Source of the DNA: JBNPEO01 sp050490315
GTDB lineage: Bacteria > Actinomycetota > Actinomycetes > Actinomycetales > Micrococcaceae
NCBI RefSeq assembly: GCF_050490315.1
Contig: NZ_JBNPEO010000003.1
Location: forward strand, 62,001 to 126,000
Reading direction: 5' to 3'
DNA length: 64,000 nt
This document shows positions 1 to 8,534 of this stretch, piece by piece. How positions within the stretch are numbered: the stretch's first letter is position 1; the number at the start of each line of letters is the position of its first letter. A program made the translations under genes and the position numbers. The notes below the pieces were generated by a model. The model worked only from the letters and a program-made list of their open reading frames with translations, did no database searches and was not told where the DNA came from.

Positions 1-160
1 CCCAGCGCAGTGTGCCGTTTTCGCGGTAGCGGAGACCGCCGTCGGGCAGTGGTGTGTAATGTGCGACGCCGGTGAACTCGCCATGAGTGCCCGAGGCGCG
101 GTCCCAGAGTTCGCGGCTGAGCGTCCACTCGCCGAGGAGCCAATCGCTAAGATTCGTCAC
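1..160 (-). CDS. DUF6314 family protein, N-terminal fragment (runs off the left edge)
   Basis: Reading the minus strand from a GTG at 160 gives an open frame to the window edge, with 53 residues visible. It contains the pattern LxGEWTLSRELWDR followed by GEFTGVAHYTPL and LRYREN, which resembles the start of DUF6314 proteins (small beta-barrel proteins of unknown function). The gene is truncated only by the window boundary. No better start is visible, because the upstream sequence leads directly into the tRNA region. The family assignment is from memory of the motif and is moderately sure. Confidence 0.6.
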   Translation of the reverse strand, partial: MTNLSDWLLGEWTLSRELWDRASGTHGEFTGVAHYTPLPDGGLRYRENGTLRW

Positions 161-190
161 CGGTGTAGTTTACGACGGGTCAAGATTTGG

Positions 191-263
191 TGCCCTCGAT
201 TGGAATCGAACCAACGACACCGGCTTTAGGAGAGCCGTGCTCTATCCACTGAGCTACGAGGGC
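191..263 (-). tRNA. tRNA-Arg (anticodon CCT)
   Basis: The minus strand folds as a cloverleaf. The 7-bp acceptor stem is formed by GCCCTCG and CGAGGGC. The D arm contains AGCTCAGTGGATAGAGC, and the anticodon stem-loop GGCTCTCCTAAAGCC has CCT as anticodon (complement at 228-230). The T arm contains GGTTCGATTCC. The discriminator base is A and a CCA tail is encoded at 188-190. No integrase or duplicated 3' end is seen next to it. Confidence 0.96.
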
Positions 264-574
264 TGGGCCCGGACTTTGCACCGTCGGCTTTCGCCAACCG
301 GTCTGTCCGGACACGCCTACCAGCATATACGGTGAGAACGCCGAGCTGTGTTTGCCAGCACCTCGCGGCCGGCTGTGACACACAAATGTCAGCTGGCGGT
401 CTGGGCTAAGCCAAAGATGCCCCGCGTTCCACTGAAAGTACCGCTGCTCACGGCACTGGCAACTCGAGTGTTGATCGGAGCAGGAGGTGCAGGTGCCGCC
501 GTGTTTGGTTTTGTTCCAGAAGATGCCGGTTCACCGCTGCACTATGCCGGGGCCGTGACGTACTTTGAAGGTTG
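264..574. other. Intergenic stretch with no supportable gene
   Basis: About 310 bases lie between the tRNA and the lipoprotein gene. Short open frames exist on both strands but none has a ribosome binding site or a recognisable protein pattern. A TATGCT-like -10 element for the tRNA may lie near 325-330 on the minus strand. Nothing else is evident. Confidence 0.5.
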
Positions 575-994
575 CTAGCCGAGTGTTTTGAGGCAGTCGC
601 GGTACTCGGTGAGTGTGGTTCCACCGCCGCAGCCGAGGTCTTTTGGAGTGAGGACGGTGGTGCTGTCATCGCCGATCACCTGAAGCGGCAAGTCGATCTC
701 GGGGTCGCCGCCGGCGGCTGTCACAAGGGCTCGAAAAGACGTATCCAACAGCGTCTTTAGTTCCGCGGGATCAGAAGTGTTGGCATGGACCCCTAAGAAT
801 CCGGTTCTTCCCATCCCTGCGGTGGTTTTGTATTCGGATTCCACGCTCTGAACGTGGTCCAGTGATTGGACAGCCGACTGGTATTTGGCAGCCATATCTG
901 CGTCAGAGGGAGCCTTTGCGCCCATACCGCACGCGGATAAAATCATTGCCAAGATTCCCATAATCACCAGTGTAGGTAGTGGTCTTATTTTCAT
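575..994 (-). CDS. Small secreted lipoprotein
   Basis: The 139-residue product starts with a type II signal peptide: a basic N terminus, a hydrophobic core at residues 7-20, and lipobox LSAC with the acylated Cys22. The mature part is small and hydrophilic, with two more cysteines near the C terminus (the CGGG region and YRDC). I recognise no domain. It is the last gene of a minus-strand operon and begins only about 18 bases after the stop of the WXG-hydrolase fusion, so the two are almost certainly co-transcribed. A lipoprotein encoded directly behind a secreted lipase-like protein could be an immunity protein or chaperone. That is inference. Confidence 0.75.
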   Translation of the reverse strand: MKIRPLPTLVIMGILAMILSACGMGAKAPSDADMAAKYQSAVQSLDHVQSVESEYKTTAGMGRTGFLGVHANTSDPAELKTLLDTSFRALVTAAGGDPEIDLPLQVIGDDSTTVLTPKDLGCGGGTTLTEYRDCLKTLG

Positions 995-1012
995 ACAGTG
1001 CTCCTAGTGCTC

Positions 1013-2452
1013 CTATTGCTCCCGGCCAATGCCAGAGACACTCGAATGGACCTCGGAATCACCACTACTAAAAAACTGTTGCGTTGAATCCTTGCTGCTG
1101 TAGTCGGCCAGCGGACCATGGCCTTCATTCTCGCGAACGGAATTGGTGTAATTGTTGTAGCTGTGGTTGCCAGTGACATCCGTAGCCCCAACTCCTGGCG
1201 GATCGGGAAGTGTCACTATCGAGGCATCATTGCGTGATGGCCAGGCCGGTGAAGCGGCATTGGAATTTCCCAAATCTAAGCGCGGCACCACGTCGTGTTG
1301 ATGCTGGATTGCCAAAGTGTCCACCGAGTCTGGCACACGCGCAGAGTCAATTGGCGCTCCGTAAGTCACCAGGTTGGTGACATTAAAGCGCTCGCGGAAG
1401 TCGTCGTCGGCCGCTAACGCTGCGGCCGTCATGCCGCCCTGCGAGTGCCCCACCAACATCACTGGCGCGCCCTCCGGAATGCCAGCTTTTTTCATTGCCA
1501 GCTCAACGGCTTCAGAGGAAGTAGACATACTCCCTGAGGCCGATTGAACATTACCCACGGTATCCATCGGGTTTGTGCCGGAGCGGACATTCCACTCTGA
1601 AGTGCCTGGGATGCTCACAATGTAGGCTGGCCCGTTGCCGTTGTCCACGCTAGTGATTCGAATTGCGGCATCAGGGGTGCCAGTCTTGCCATTGTCACCA
1701 TATGTGGCGGAGACCCCGCTCAAGATTGAGGCAAGATCTGTCGGTGCAGGTGTGTTGTTTCGGCCGTTTTGGCGGGGTCCGTCACCTACACCAACCTCAG
1801 TGGGGGCAGTGGCCGTGGGGGTGCCGTCGTCGAGAACATGTGGCTGAATCAAGCCCAAGGTGCCGATGGTTGTCAGTAGATTCTGCTGGCCGGTAGCAAT
1901 CTGTAGGCCCGAGGCGACAAGCTCGGTGGTGGACGGCGGCTCACCTGTTTTTGCAAAGTTCCAGAGCAAATCGCCCACATTTCCAAAGTTCTTTGCCTGA
2001 TCCCCGAATGCGTCAGTGAGGTTATCAAAGCGATCGCTCACCTGGTCTTTCAGGAAGCCCAGAACCTTCGAGCCGCCATCTTTGACCGTATCCACCACAG
2101 AATCAGCGCCGTCAAAAAGGTGGCGAATTTTATCGAGCGGATTCTCAGAACCGCCACTAGTTCTGGTCTGCGAACCGCTGCCAGTGCCGTTGTTGTTGCT
2201 CGCCTGTTCCTGCTGGCGGATGTCTTCGCGCAACCGTTCAGCGGCATGCTGGATCGATTGTGCGGTGCTGGAAAGCTGCAGACGGTGCGACTTCCACTCG
2301 GCCTTAAAACGTTGCCCGTCTGGGCCATCCCATGAGCTTTGCGCAATCACGGGGCTTAGCTGACGTCCCAGATCTGTGAGCCGCTGGCTGGCCCGGTGCA
2401 TGTCATGTTGGAGCTTTTTGGCCTGCTCCAAGTCCATTCCGTAGAAGCTCAC
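1013..2452 (-). CDS. WXG100-like N-terminal domain fused to a serine hydrolase (lipase-like)
   Basis: The product has 479 residues. Residues 1-90 are helical with the WXG signature (SSWDG, Trp41 to Gly43), as in substrates of ESX/type VII secretion. A Gly/Ser/Asn-rich linker follows. Residues about 240-440 form an alpha/beta-hydrolase-like domain with the nucleophile elbow GHSQGG (Ser337). A downstream Asp (QHDVVPRLD) and His (TGNHSYNN) are candidate triad members. The ATG at 2452 overlaps the stop of the upstream gene (ATGA), implying translational coupling. There is no classical signal peptide, which agrees with WXG-dependent export. The architecture is that of a type VII-exported lipase or esterase; substrate and target are unknown. 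Confidence 0.8.
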   Translation of the reverse strand: MSFYGMDLEQAKKLQHDMHRASQRLTDLGRQLSPVIAQSSWDGPDGQRFKAEWKSHRLQLSSTAQSIQHAAERLREDIRQQEQASNNNGTGSGSQTRTSGGSENPLDKIRHLFDGADSVVDTVKDGGSKVLGFLKDQVSDRFDNLTDAFGDQAKNFGNVGDLLWNFAKTGEPPSTTELVASGLQIATGQQNLLTTIGTLGLIQPHVLDDGTPTATAPTEVGVGDGPRQNGRNNTPAPTDLASILSGVSATYGDNGKTGTPDAAIRITSVDNGNGPAYIVSIPGTSEWNVRSGTNPMDTVGNVQSASGSMSTSSEAVELAMKKAGIPEGAPVMLVGHSQGGMTAAALAADDDFRERFNVTNLVTYGAPIDSARVPDSVDTLAIQHQHDVVPRLDLGNSNAASPAWPSRNDASIVTLPDPPGVGATDVTGNHSYNNYTNSVRENEGHGPLADYSSKDSTQQFFSSGDSEVHSSVSGIGREQ

Positions 2453-3357
2453 CGGGCACCATCCCCAGCGGCATTGGTTGAACGTTCCTCAGCGGACGCT
2501 TGAAGATCATGGGCCCCGAGGACCAACCACAAAACTTCGCGAGCAATATCTCCGGCGCTCACTTCAACCAAGTGGCTGGCTGGCGCATGGTTGGCGGGGC
2601 TGCCGTGACGCGTGGGGCCGCGAAGCGAATACAACTTTTCAGACAGCGCCCACACGGCGCCCTGCTGCTTCTGTTGGGTGCTGACGGTGACGTGGACACT
2701 CGCCTTGGGGCGGACGACGGCGTCACGCACCTCCGGGGGCAGACCACCTACTGCCGGTACCGGCGTCGAACCATGCACTGATGTTTGGTGCACTGATGTT
2801 TGGAGCGCTGCAACGTCCTCAGCGGGTATGGCATATTTTGGTCCGTCAGCGAGGGCGGCGTTTGCGGCCGGAGCCTGCAGAAGTGGGTGATCGGGAAGCC
2901 CTGCGGCTAGGACAGGCCACAAATCCGTTTCGCGGAAGAGCACCAGATCCGCCACGGGATCCAGCCCAACGACCTCAACCGTGCCGTCACTTTCCTGCCG
3001 GACTGTGCGGGCTTGTGTGTAGGCCGCAGCTAATCCACCGAACAACCACACTTGAGTGTGCTGCGAGGCATCGGGTGTCCTCGAAACAAAATCCACCACG
3101 ATATTCGCGCTCAAAACTTGTGCAAGCAGCTCTTGCCACGCTTCGCTGAGCTGGCCGTCGGAGGTGGTGATTCCGGCGTCGAACAGTTCTTGCTCGAGTG
3201 TCGTGTGATCCTCAGCGCTGAGGGCGGACAAAAGCTCAACAGTTTCAGTCCGGAGGGCGGTGGGGCTGTTAGTGGCGCTTTTGGCGAGCGCGAGTGGCCA
3301 GGCCAGAACGCTCATCCGGTAACGCTGTTGCCCGGCGGTTGTGGTGGAAGTGCTCAT
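2449..3357 (-). CDS. Unknown protein, possibly EspG-like chaperone of the downstream WXG protein
   Basis: The start is set at the ATG at 3357 (302 residues) because GGGGAG precedes it at good spacing; the frame is open further upstream but without a binding site. The protein is soluble and acidic, with no signal peptide or membrane segment. It has an alpha/beta pattern, with segments such as VWLFGGLAAAYTQ and VDFVSRTPD, that resembles the EspG/ESX-chaperone type. Its position directly before, and overlapping by four bases with, a WXG-domain gene fits such a role. The family call is inference from context and general pattern; it could be an unrelated conserved protein. Confidence 0.5.
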   Translation of the reverse strand: MSTSTTTAGQQRYRMSVLAWPLALAKSATNSPTALRTETVELLSALSAEDHTTLEQELFDAGITTSDGQLSEAWQELLAQVLSANIVVDFVSRTPDASQHTQVWLFGGLAAAYTQARTVRQESDGTVEVVGLDPVADLVLFRETDLWPVLAAGLPDHPLLQAPAANAALADGPKYAIPAEDVAALQTSVHQTSVHGSTPVPAVGGLPPEVRDAVVRPKASVHVTVSTQQKQQGAVWALSEKLYSLRGPTRHGSPANHAPASHLVEVSAGDIAREVLWLVLGAHDLQASAEERSTNAAGDGAR

Positions 3358-3448
3358 GCAGTGCTCCCCAATCTTGCATCGCTTTAACCCTGTAGACGGG
3401 CTCTCCAAGAAGTAAAGCCCGTCCGCAAGGTTTGGTCGATGGGGAGCG

Positions 3449-4111
3449 CTACCCTGCCGCGGGGGTTGTGACGTGGTTTCGTTTCCGTCGGCCGTCAAAG
3501 AGTGCGACGGCGGCGGCAACAACGCTTGCCAGCAAAAGTACCCAGCCTGCGACGGTGAGGATCGAGGCGAAAGTCACGGCTCCGGCGTCGGGCGCTGAAG
3601 AACCGAACAAAGAATCAATGGCCATATTCGCCGCGATCCGGACCGCGGCAAAAGCCACTGGCAAGGCCATAATTACTCGGCGCAATAGGCCCCGGCTCAT
3701 GTTAGTGCCGATCAATAGCAACCAGCTCACCAAAAAAATCAGCGGGAACAGTGTGCCAGCTGTTTTGTGTAGGTAGCTCAGCTGACCACGTGCGTCCGAG
3801 TCCATGACATCGCGCAAGTGCCCAATATACGTTGGGTCAAAACCACCGATCAACGCATCCGGCATGGCTAAACCACTGGAGAGCTGCGTCATCTGATTGA
3901 GCGTCAAAACGTGCAGGTACCAAAACAGGAACAGGCTCGCGGCCACTCCAGCAATCACAATCAGCTTGGCGTTGTTCTGATTTTCACTCGCTGGCTTTTT
4001 ACCTTGTGCGCCACTTGAAGTGCGGGGTGTGAGCGATGGCGGGAGGGAAGCGTTGGGGAGGTCAGCCTTTGCCCCGTGTTTTTTCAGACGCTGAGCGGGG
4101 GTTTTAGACAT
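3449..4111 (-). CDS. Membrane protein, four predicted helices, function unknown
   Basis: The ATG at 4111 (MSKTPAQRLKK) is chosen over the longer frame because the divergent gene starts 30 bases away at 4142. The product has 220 residues: a basic, disordered N terminus of about 55 residues, one membrane helix (LIVIAGVAASLFLFWYL), a roughly 70-residue extracytoplasmic loop, then three more helices and a basic tail. This resembles uncharacterised actinobacterial membrane proteins. I do not recognise a family. Its promoter must lie in the 30-base divergent gap or inside the neighbour. Confidence 0.65.
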   Translation of the reverse strand: MSKTPAQRLKKHGAKADLPNASLPPSLTPRTSSGAQGKKPASENQNNAKLIVIAGVAASLFLFWYLHVLTLNQMTQLSSGLAMPDALIGGFDPTYIGHLRDVMDSDARGQLSYLHKTAGTLFPLIFLVSWLLLIGTNMSRGLLRRVIMALPVAFAAVRIAANMAIDSLFGSSAPDAGAVTFASILTVAGWVLLLASVVAAAVALFDGRRKRNHVTTPAAG

Positions 4112-4141
4112 GACTTCATTATGTCCCGGTAGTCTGAATTT

Positions 4142-4996
4142 ATGAGCACCGGTAGGCACAGCGCAGCCCAACTTGATCCCTCCCTCGACGACTATCAACT
4201 TGCCTCGGCACTGGTCCGTGAGGCCGGACAACTAGCCTTGCTGATGCGAATGGGCGGACTCAGCGGTGAACAGAAGACTTCTGTCTCCGATGTGGTCACC
4301 GCCGCGGATCGTGCAGCCGAGGCCTACGTTTTGGAACAGCTTCGCCGTTGCCGCCCAGAGGACAGCATCTTGGGCGAAGAGGGTGCCTCATTCGCCGGAA
4401 CCAGTGGGCGCACTTGGGTTATTGACCCGGTTGATGGCACGTACAACTTCCTGCAGGGATCCAGCTACTGGTGCTCCGCCATTGCGCTCAAGGGTGGGGG
4501 AGCGGCTGCGTCTACAGTGAGTGCCAGCGCTGATCCTGAGGTGATCTTAGGCGCCATCTATCAGCCCGAAATGGAGAAGCTGTGGCTCGGCGGCGTGGAC
4601 CATGCCGCAACGCTCAACGATGAAACCCTGGTGGGCCCCTCGAGCGCTGACCTCGATCAGTTGGGCGCCGCAACCTACATCCACCCGCGTTGGTTGGTTG
4701 ATCCCATGGCGGCGATGCCATGGCACGCTGCGGCAGTCTCGGCGGCAACCTTGCGTATGTTTGGTTCAGGATCCTGCGATCTTGCGAGGGTAGCCGACGG
4801 AGAAATTGGCGTCTGGTTCCAACACAGCTGCCCCGAATGGGATTGGCTGCCGGGGAAGGCAATTGTTCGGGCAGCTGGCGGGCGAACTGCCGTAGTGGCG
4901 GTCAACGGACTCAACTGGTTTGTTGCCGGTGGGGCCAATTCCGTGAAACAAGTTGTGGCAGCTCTACAGAGTGGATCCGTACAACACCTAGGCTGA
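4142..4996 (+). CDS. Inositol monophosphatase family protein
   Basis: The 284-residue protein carries the full metal-binding set of the IMPase family: a GEEG motif near residue 80, DPVDGTYNF (the DPxDGTxNF signature), and near the C terminus EWDWLPGKAIVRAAGG, the variant of WDxAAG that supplies the third metal ligand. The family hydrolyses inositol-1-phosphate or related sugar and nucleotide phosphates using Mg2+. In actinobacteria some members act as histidinol-phosphatase, and nothing here decides between these. It is divergently transcribed from the membrane protein and lies 95 bases before pcrA. Confidence 0.9.
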   Translation: MSTGRHSAAQLDPSLDDYQLASALVREAGQLALLMRMGGLSGEQKTSVSDVVTAADRAAEAYVLEQLRRCRPEDSILGEEGASFAGTSGRTWVIDPVDGTYNFLQGSSYWCSAIALKGGGAAASTVSASADPEVILGAIYQPEMEKLWLGGVDHAATLNDETLVGPSSADLDQLGAATYIHPRWLVDPMAAMPWHAAAVSAATLRMFGSGSCDLARVADGEIGVWFQHSCPEWDWLPGKAIVRAAGGRTAVVAVNGLNWFVAGGANSVKQVVAALQSGSVQHLG

Positions 4997-5090
4997 GTGT
5001 CCTGGCCGGGGGCCGAGAGGGCGAACGGGTAGGGACTTAGGGTGGCCGGTGGGAAAGCTGTCGGTGCCACGGCCTAGACTTGATCGAACC

Positions 5091-7568
5091 ATGGACATGC
5101 TGTTTGACCCTTACGCCAAATCACCGCTCAACCCTGCGCAGGAATCACCTTCCCGCGCCGCCGAGCCGAGCCGTGAAGCCCAAAACCTGAGCAACTTCAC
5201 CCCGCCACAGGCAGCTGACTTGCTAGAAGGACTTAATCCGCAGCAAGAGGAAGCAGTTAAACACGGCGGTAGCCCGCTGCTCATTGTTGCTGGTGCAGGC
5301 TCGGGTAAAACTAGGGTGCTCTCTCACCGGATTGCCTACTTGATTGCCACCCACCGGGCGCACCACGGTGAAATCCTCGCGATCACCTTCACCAACAAAG
5401 CCGCCGCAGAAATGCGTGAGCGTATTGAAACGTTGATGGGCCCGCGCGCCAAGAATATGTGGATCTCAACCTTCCACTCCTCGTGCGTGAGGATTCTGCG
5501 CCGTGAAGCGTCCAACGTTGGCCTGAATTCAAACTTCTCCATCTACGATTCTGCTGACTCGCTCCGGCTGATCACACTGGTGGCCAAGAACCTTGACCTT
5601 GACCCCAAACGTTTTGCCCCGAAGGCCATTCAGCACAAGATCTCGGCCCTGAAAAACGAGTTGATTGACGATGATCAGTACTCGTCCAGCGCAAATTACA
5701 ACGATCCCTTTGATCAGGCAGTCGCTGAGGTTTACAAGGGCTACACGCAGCGTTTGCGTCAGGCCAACGCCATGGACTTTGACGATCTGATTGCCCAAAC
5801 CGTGTACATGTTCCGAGCCTTCCCCGGATTGGCGGAGTCTTATAGGCGCCGTTTCCGCCACGTTTTGGTGGACGAATACCAGGACACTAACCACGCGCAG
5901 TACGCCTTGGTTCGGGAGATTGTCGGCGAGGGCCCGGACAAGAGCGAGCTCACCGTGGTGGGCGACTCTGACCAGTCCATTTACGCCTTCCGTGGTGCCG
6001 ACATCCGCAACATTGTGGAGTTCGAGAAGGACTATCCGGACGCCCGGACCATCAAACTTGAGCAGAATTACCGCTCCACCCAGACCATTCTGAGCGCCGC
6101 CAACGCGGTGATCAGCCGCAACCCCAACCGTCCGGAGAAAAAGCTCTGGACGGCTGAAGGTGATGGCGCCAAGATCGTTGGCTATGTGGGTGAAAATGAG
6201 CATGAAGAAGCACAATTTATTGCCAAGGAAATTGACAGGCTCCAGGACGAGGATGACCTGCGTCCCGGCGATGTAGCAATTTTCTACCGCACCAATGCTC
6301 AGTCACGGTCCATTGAGGACGTTTTGGTCCGTGTTGGTCTGCCCTACAAGGTGGTGGGCGGCACCCGGTTCTACGAGCGCAAAGAAATTAAGGATGCGCT
6401 CGCTTACCTGCGCGTGTTGGTGAACCCGGACGACGACGTCAACCTGCGCCGGATCCTTAACGAACCCAAGCGCGGGATTGGGGACCGTGCTGAAGGAGCG
6501 ATTGCCTCCCTCGCCGAACGCGAGCGGACCTCCTTTATGGAAGCTGCCAAGCGCGCGGATGAGGCGCCGGGAATGGCCACCCGATCAGTCAACGCTGTGC
6601 AGGGTTTTGTGAAAATGATGGGCGACTTGGCCGAGGTTGCTAGCGGTTCTGGGGCTGCTGCAGCACTTGAAGCGGTTCTTGAGCAGACCGGGTACCTTGC
6701 GGGGCTACGCGCTAGCACCGATCCACAAGACGAGTCTCGCGTGGAGAACCTCGCCGAACTTGTTGCAGTGGTCCGTGAATACGAACGCGACAATCCCGAG
6801 GGTTCACTCGGTGAATTCCTTGAGCAGGTTTCATTGGTGGCGGATGCTGATCAGATTCCGGATGCCCCGGAGGGCAGTTCGGAGGACGCAGCGGCTGCCG
6901 TTGCCGAGGCGAAGCGCCTAGGTGTTGTCACGCTGATGACGCTCCACACTGCCAAGGGTCTTGAGTTTCCGGTGGTGTTCCTCACCGGAATGGAGCACGG
7001 AATTTTCCCGCACTCCCGTTCCGCCACAGATCCTAAGGAGCTCGCTGAGGAACGCCGTTTGGCCTATGTGGGGCTAACACGAGCCCGCCAACGCCTGTAC
7101 CTAACGCGTTCGGAAGTTCGCAGCCTCTGGGGCCAAAGCCAGTACAACCCGGCCAGCCAGTTCATCGAAGAAATCCCGGCGGAGTTGCTTGAATGGCGCC
7201 GCGAAGGGACTTCCCGGCAGAGCCTGGGGCAAAGTGGCGGCTGGGGTGCGCCCATCGGCACCAGCCGTTACGAAGGTTCTTTCTGGGGTGCCGGAACGGC
7301 CCGCGGAACTGGCAGTCGCTCACAGGCGCCGAGCGCTTCGGCGGGATTCAACGCTGACGTTCCTGCCGCCGTGGCCCGTACCCGAGTTCAACCCCAAAAG
7401 GAGATCGTTTCGGTCTCGGTGGGGGACAAGGTCAACCACACGAGCTTCGGCAACGGCACGGTTTTGGCGGTGGAAGGGACCGGGGACAAAACCGTTGCGA
7501 AGGTAAAGTTCGACGGCGCCGAGAAACGCTTGCTGTTGCGTTACGCGCCGCTGGTGAAACTGGACTAG
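5091..7568 (+). CDS. pcrA: ATP-dependent DNA helicase PcrA (UvrD/Rep superfamily 1A)
   Basis: The start at 5091 (MDMLFDPYAK) is preferred; an in-frame ATG at 5049 lacks support. The product has 825 residues. The Q-motif region LNPQQEEAV precedes Walker A AGAGSGKT (residues 67-74). Walker B is DEYQDTN (about 261-267). Motif III is GDSDQSIYAFRGA, motif IV LEQNYRS, motif V TLHTAKGLEF and motif VI YVGLTRAR. The C terminus ends in a tudor-like module (VGDKVNHTSFGNGTV), typical of PcrA for RNA polymerase contact. Role: 3'-5' unwinding in repair and in resolving replication-transcription conflicts. It is full length. Confidence 0.97.
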   Translation: MDMLFDPYAKSPLNPAQESPSRAAEPSREAQNLSNFTPPQAADLLEGLNPQQEEAVKHGGSPLLIVAGAGSGKTRVLSHRIAYLIATHRAHHGEILAITFTNKAAAEMRERIETLMGPRAKNMWISTFHSSCVRILRREASNVGLNSNFSIYDSADSLRLITLVAKNLDLDPKRFAPKAIQHKISALKNELIDDDQYSSSANYNDPFDQAVAEVYKGYTQRLRQANAMDFDDLIAQTVYMFRAFPGLAESYRRRFRHVLVDEYQDTNHAQYALVREIVGEGPDKSELTVVGDSDQSIYAFRGADIRNIVEFEKDYPDARTIKLEQNYRSTQTILSAANAVISRNPNRPEKKLWTAEGDGAKIVGYVGENEHEEAQFIAKEIDRLQDEDDLRPGDVAIFYRTNAQSRSIEDVLVRVGLPYKVVGGTRFYERKEIKDALAYLRVLVNPDDDVNLRRILNEPKRGIGDRAEGAIASLAERERTSFMEAAKRADEAPGMATRSVNAVQGFVKMMGDLAEVASGSGAAAALEAVLEQTGYLAGLRASTDPQDESRVENLAELVAVVREYERDNPEGSLGEFLEQVSLVADADQIPDAPEGSSEDAAAAVAEAKRLGVVTLMTLHTAKGLEFPVVFLTGMEHGIFPHSRSATDPKELAEERRLAYVGLTRARQRLYLTRSEVRSLWGQSQYNPASQFIEEIPAELLEWRREGTSRQSLGQSGGWGAPIGTSRYEGSFWGAGTARGTGSRSQAPSASAGFNADVPAAVARTRVQPQKEIVSVSVGDKVNHTSFGNGTVLAVEGTGDKTVAKVKFDGAEKRLLLRYAPLVKLD

Positions 7569-7616
7569 TGGCCGGCTTGCGCGCACGGGGAGCCGATGGT
7601 GGGCATAATGGGCAGC

Positions 7617-8330
7617 ATGCGACGGATGATTTTGGGGCTTCTTGCCGCCTTGTTGATGCTCAGTGCCACTGCATGTTCGGTGGTTCAAAAGGACCCCAAC
7701 TACACGCCGCCGCCGCCCTTGCCGCCGCTGGAACAGCTCAAACAAGCCACCGTGGTGCAGCCCTCTCAACCGCCTTCGGAGGGGGAGCCGCTGACTTTTG
7801 TGACAAAGGATCGCAATGCAGTGTGCGCCATCACCGAGTCCAAAGGCGAGCACGTCAATGTTCCCTACGAGGACAATGATTTTGGCAATAGCGCCAACAA
7901 CAAGTACCCCACGGTTCCGGTGGTGCAATGCGAGTTTGCCGTATACCCGCAAGTGAAAACCTCGGACGTTAAGGACGATTGTTCTGGCACCGGCTTTGGG
8001 TATCTTGGCGGAATTATTACGCTGGCGCCCACCGCGGTGCGGTACGGGAATTGCCGGGCCGGAGCCACAGCGATGGAAAACGAATTTGGCCCCAAAGGCA
8101 CCCGGAACGGCGAGATTTCTCAGCTTGAAACGCTCGAGGACGGGACGGCCGTGGAACGCAATGGTCTGCGCTGCACCGTCTATAACAACGGCGTGGCCTG
8201 CGGAAACCTTTCGGCTGGTGTGGGATTTTTTGTGAGCCGCACCGAGTATCAACTGCTAGCGCCGGACGCCAAAGCGGGGAAGACTACCAAGTCTTCACCC
8301 AGTAGCACGCCAGTTCCTACCAGTAAGTAA
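7617..8330 (+). CDS. Secreted lipoprotein of unknown function
   Basis: With the ATG at 7617 the product is about 237 residues: MRRM, a hydrophobic core and lipobox SATAC with Cys20. A proline-rich spacer (PPPPLPPLEQ) follows, then a globular region with several cysteines (VCAI, QCEF, DCSG, NCRAG, RCTV, ACGNL) that could form disulfides outside the membrane. Upstream in-frame starts at 7596 and 7608 are possible. It follows pcrA by 48 bases on the same strand. No domain is recognised. Confidence 0.7.
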   Translation: MRRMILGLLAALLMLSATACSVVQKDPNYTPPPPLPPLEQLKQATVVQPSQPPSEGEPLTFVTKDRNAVCAITESKGEHVNVPYEDNDFGNSANNKYPTVPVVQCEFAVYPQVKTSDVKDDCSGTGFGYLGGIITLAPTAVRYGNCRAGATAMENEFGPKGTRNGEISQLETLEDGTAVERNGLRCTVYNNGVACGNLSAGVGFFVSRTEYQLLAPDAKAGKTTKSSPSSTPVPTSK

Positions 8331-8534
8331 CGCCAAATTCCCCGGAAAATCACGGGTTTTCTACGGCCAATAGAACTGTGTGCTTCCTCACTTAACGAGT
8401 ACTCTGGGACAGGCATAGCTTCCAACGGGACTAGAGTTCCAAGTGGAGCAATGCGTCCTGCCGCTAACAAAATTGTTGGTACAAGGCGCCAGTATTCCCA
8501 AGAAAACTACTTCGACGTAGAAGGACACCAAACC

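Noticed and set aside
188..263. tRNA-Arg as attachment site of an integrated element
   Set aside because: No integrase gene and no second copy of the tRNA 3' end was noticed in the window.
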